From contig WAOH01000188.1 in the NCBI GenBank assembly GCA_015521385.1, forward strand, positions 1 to 23,485: a stretch of 23,485 nt of DNA. Reading direction: 5' to 3'. The translations under genes and the position numbers were made by a program. Source of the stretch: Thermoproteota archaeon. Lineage in GTDB: Archaea; Korarchaeota; Korarchaeia; Korarchaeales; Korarchaeaceae. The notes beneath the pieces were generated by a model that saw only the letters and a program-made list of their open reading frames with translations, searched no databases and was not told where the DNA came from. Positions 21,170-23,485 of this stretch are shown in pieces. How positions within the stretch are numbered: position 1 is the stretch's first letter; each line of letters opens with the position of its first letter.

Positions 21170-21406
21170 ATGGCCTTGAAGATCGAGGACGCCAAGGAGA
21201 GGTTGAAGGGAGTGACCCCCGAGAAGGCGATTCCGCTCAAGGTAATTGGTGAGATCTCATACTACCTGTTCGAGGGAGGAGTGCTGGCAGTTAGCAAGTC
21301 GGAGGAGAGGTACTTACCCTATATCAGGGGGAGGGTCACCGTCATTCCGTTCGAGGAACTCCCCGAATTCCTCAAGGAGGAGGTGGAGAAATGGCTAAAG
21401 GGATGA
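21170..21406 (+). CDS. Small charged protein of unknown function (78 residues)
   Basis: A 78-residue soluble protein: MALKIEDAKERLKG, then GEISYYLFEGGVLAVSKSEE, and a C-terminal helix FEELPEFLKEEVEKWLKG. It has no membrane helix and no recognised family. The start at 21170 has GAGGG directly in front, which is too close to be ideal; TATA spacing favours it over ATG 21107, which overlaps the divergent promoter. Its last codons overlap the start of the GT-C-like gene by 16 bp (or 4 bp if that gene begins at ATG 21403), so the two are likely coexpressed. Confidence 0.6.
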   Translation: MALKIEDAKERLKGVTPEKAIPLKVIGEISYYLFEGGVLAVSKSEERYLPYIRGRVTVIPFEELPEFLKEEVEKWLKG

Positions 21407-22685
21407 AGGGGTACATGCTTCTCCTCCTCGTACCTCTGATCCTTTACCTGTACGCCTACTTCAAAACTCCGCTGCTCCCCCTAATAGATGGACCCTACTA
21501 CTCAGCCCAGGTGAGCTGGATAGCCCGTTACTGGATCCTCAGACACCCAGACCCCCCGCTGACCTTTTACCTGCTGCTACCCTTCTACTTCGCTACAGGG
21601 GACAATATCCTAGCGGTGAAGGTGGGGGTCCCGGTAATATCCTCACTCATGTTCATCCCGGCCTTCTTATACTTCAGGGAGGTGGATGGGGATGATGAGG
21701 CTGCTGCTCTGGGAGCTCTGGCCCTCACCACCTCCTATTATACCGTGAGGCTCGTCACCGATTTCATCAAGAATGCCTTCGGTCTCATATGGGTATTCTC
21801 ATGGCTCTTCTTCGCGATCAGGTACGAGAGAAGGGGGAGGTTGGGGGATCTGGTCGGCGCTGCGGCCTCCGTGCTCCTGGTCATGCTCACACCCACATTC
21901 TGGACTTCGGATTCACGGTGGGCCTGTCCCTGCTCTATGCGTTGCTGAGGAGGGACAGGAGGGCCGCAGCGCTGGCCTCAATAAGTTCAATCTTCCTCGC
22001 CCTAGCCTTCCTACAGCCTTGGATAGTAGGAGGGGATGTATCCAAGGGTGTGGCCTTGGTGGAGCAGGTGGCTGAGGGTGACGTGGGTCCCTCCGGGTTA
22101 CTGGATGTGGTACCTTTGGCGGCGTCCTTGCTCCTCCTCCTGTCCTGGTACGAGAGCAGGGAGCACATACTCGGCTCTCTCGGTCTCGTCTCCCTCCTGT
22201 TCAGCTTGCCCGTTTACAGAAGGGGATGGGTGATGAGATTTCGCAACCTAGGAGGTATACCCTTGTCAGCCGTCCTCTCCAGAGGGAAAGCCGAGGCGGG
22301 AGGGGGGAGGATCCTAGCAGCTCTAGCGCTGGTTCTGATAGCCTCATCGGGGTTCGCCCTGGCATCGACCGTCAGGCCCACCATAGACGTGGGGACGTTC
22401 AACGAGATGAAGTATATTCTTGATAGGTACAGCTCATCCGTCTTCGTTCCCGATGTGAAGATCAGGTACTGGGCGGAGACGATCAGCTTTAATGTCACAT
22501 CCACGCCCGAGGGGGCCGGTTACATGCTGATATGTCAGCCCCGTCAGGGACCGGGCCACCCCGGATCCCAGCCGAAGGGCCCCTCACCACTGACATCGAA
22601 GGTTGAAGCCCTAGTTAGGAGGTTGAGAGCCCAGCCAGTCTTCCAAGGGGAGAGATGCGTGCTCTTCAAAATTGGAGGGAGGTAG
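21391..22685 (+). pseudogene. Frameshifted multi-spanning GT-C-like membrane protein
   Basis: Two overlapping frames encode one protein. The first (21391 to about 21895) has a signal-like helix LLLLVPLILYLY, then IDGPYYSAQVSWIARYWI with D33 in the first outer loop and DPPLTFYLLLPF, both like GT-C glycosyltransferases (GT39/PMT/Stt3 fold), then further helices. That frame ends in a hydrophilic tail and stop at 21948. The next frame resumes with HILDFGFTVGLSLLYALL and continues through several hydrophobic helices to a soluble C-terminus with sequon NVT. Removing two bases in CTCACACCCACATT (about 21885-21898) restores a 430-residue reading frame. Error or true mutation cannot be told from one sequence. 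It may have transferred sugars to lipid or protein on the outer face. Confidence 0.75.
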
Positions 22686-22687
22686 GG

Positions 22688-23485
22688 TCATTTGAGTAGC
22701 TCCTCCTCGTACCTCTTCAGATGGTTTACCGCTTCCCTTACGTCGCTGAACCTCTTAGCCACCTCCTCAACGTCATCCCTTCCTATCTCCTCGCCTCCTC
22801 TGGCTCTTACTTTCACGCCGGCTATGCCGAGGATCTGAACAGCGTACCTAAGCGACTTCTCGGCTCCTAACTCGGTTAGGAGATCGAGGGCGTCCTCAGC
22901 CAGCTTCACTCCCTCCTCCTTGGCCCTTATCTTTAGTATGTGGCTCACTTCCTCCCTACTATACTTATCAGTGGTTATTATCACGAGCCTGTCCAAGAGA
23001 TCCAAGGGCATCCCGAAGGGGGCCTCTATCTCCGTCCCTCTGATCTTGGTGATCCCCCTGTTGGTGGCCATCACTATGATGGGAACGAGCTCGCTCTCCA
23101 TGGCCCTTGAAATGAAGCTCAGGGCCTCTATGTCCATCAGGTGGGCGTCGTCGATGAACATCACCCCGGGCACTATCTCCGCCCTGCCCATCTCGACCCA
23201 CTCCTTCACCTGCTGATCGACCGCGACCCTAACCTCCGGATCTATCTCCTTCTCCTCGACCCCGAAGAGAAGGGAGAACAGGCCACCGCCCCTCCTCCTA
23301 GCCACCATCCTGTCCAGATCGTCCAAGGTGAGCACGTACACGAACTCCTTCTCCTTGAGGACGGGGCCGTCTGGCCTCGGAACGAGCTGCTCAGCCTCTA
23401 AATCGTAGGAGAAGGATTCGGTTGATCTGCCCACCTTTGAGACCCTGCCGTCCTTAGCATCTATCATTATCACGTCTCCCTCGGT
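22688..23485 (-). CDS. TIP49/RuvB-like AAA+ ATPase, C-terminal part
   Basis: The frame is open to the window edge, so the N-terminus with Walker A is missing. The visible 266 codons begin TEGDVIMIDAKDGRVSKVGRS, as in TIP49/RuvBL after the OB insertion. Walker B reads GVMFIDDAHLMDIEAL (canonical FIDEVHMLDIE), so the second acidic residue is Asp in place of Glu. Sensor 1 is IVMATNRG, and the arginine-containing LRYAVQIL segment is sensor 2. Archaeal TIP49 proteins are related to eukaryotic RuvBL1/2, which scaffold chromatin remodellers and snoRNP assembly; their archaeal role is poorly known. The gene is convergent with the GT-C-like gene (2 bp between stops). Confidence 0.9.
   Translation of the reverse strand, partial: TEGDVIMIDAKDGRVSKVGRSTESFSYDLEAEQLVPRPDGPVLKEKEFVYVLTLDDLDRMVARRRGGGLFSLLFGVEEKEIDPEVRVAVDQQVKEWVEMGRAEIVPGVMFIDDAHLMDIEALSFISRAMESELVPIIVMATNRGITKIRGTEIEAPFGMPLDLLDRLVIITTDKYSREEVSHILKIRAKEEGVKLAEDALDLLTELGAEKSLRYAVQILGIAGVKVRARGGEEIGRDDVEEVAKRFSDVREAVNHLKRYEEELLK

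Noticed and set aside
21885..21898. Programmed ribosomal frameshifting in the GT-C-like gene.
   Set aside because: No slippery heptamer, downstream hairpin or pause signal is visible, and an AC duplication explains the shift more simply.
21789..22685. An independent 298-residue protein starting at 21789.
   Set aside because: Its first 36 residues are hydrophilic antisense-like sequence while the other frame there encodes membrane helices, so it is the second half of a frameshifted gene.

Overview
The window is a gene-dense stretch of an archaeal chromosome. The evidence is EF-2 with a diphthamide-type histidine, RNA polymerase subunit Rpo11/L, exosome subunit Csl4, ribosomal protein L10e, sn-glycerol-1-phosphate dehydrogenase, a TIP49/RuvB-like ATPase and TATA-type promoters 24-30 nt upstream of leaderless or short-leader genes. 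Arginine is mostly AGG/AGA, and TTG and GTG starts are common. The gene content fits a thermophilic, peptide-fermenting member of the TACK group. A korarchaeote is plausible, but I cannot fix the lineage without a tree. No rRNA, tRNA, CRISPR array, transposase or phage gene was seen.

Layout. (1) 1-2601, plus strand: the ends of an oligopeptide ABC importer (two ATPases, the first cut by the window edge) and an M20 metallopeptidase, a peptide uptake and breakdown set. (2) 2588-5920, minus strand: a compact information-processing operon in the order trmJ, L10e, METTL5-like methyltransferase, csl4, a DUF2067-like gene, rpoL, with almost every junction overlapping. (3) 5987-8848: a CDP-alcohol phosphatidyltransferase for archaeal phospholipids, convergent with EF-2, which starts at TTG. 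(4) 8849-9257: a mostly non-coding stretch with an EF-2 promoter, a doubtful 41-residue ORF and a perfect 8-bp inverted repeat, ahead of an unusual AAA+ ATPase. (5) 10600-13805: ADP-forming acyl-CoA synthetase beta subunit coupled to a small PRC-barrel gene, then a minus-strand hydroxyacyl-CoA dehydrogenase/enoyl-CoA hydratase fusion and a small unknown gene. (6) 13806-14356: a promoter region with a large two-tier inverted repeat, and a lysine-tailed winged-helix protein. (7) 14357-16204: proC convergent with egsA, which makes the archaeal lipid backbone. (8) 16245-22685: an apparent cell-surface/redox region holding a PAPS-reductase-like PP-loop protein with ferredoxin domain, a membrane-anchored D-glucuronyl C5-epimerase homologue overlapping it, an EMAP-type RNA-binding protein, a secreted sequon-rich beta-sandwich protein, and a multi-spanning GT-C-like protein broken by a frameshift. 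(9) 22688-23485, minus strand: the C-terminal part of a TIP49 ATPase running off the window.

How the genes may work together. Peptide import, the M20 peptidase, the acyl-CoA synthetase (ATP by substrate-level phosphorylation) and the hydroxyacyl-CoA enzyme suit amino-acid or fatty-acid catabolism. egsA and the CDP-alcohol transferase serve ether-lipid synthesis. The most novel part is region 8, where an animal-type uronic-acid epimerase architecture sits in an archaeal envelope neighbourhood, together with two AAA+ proteins whose Walker motifs depart from consensus.
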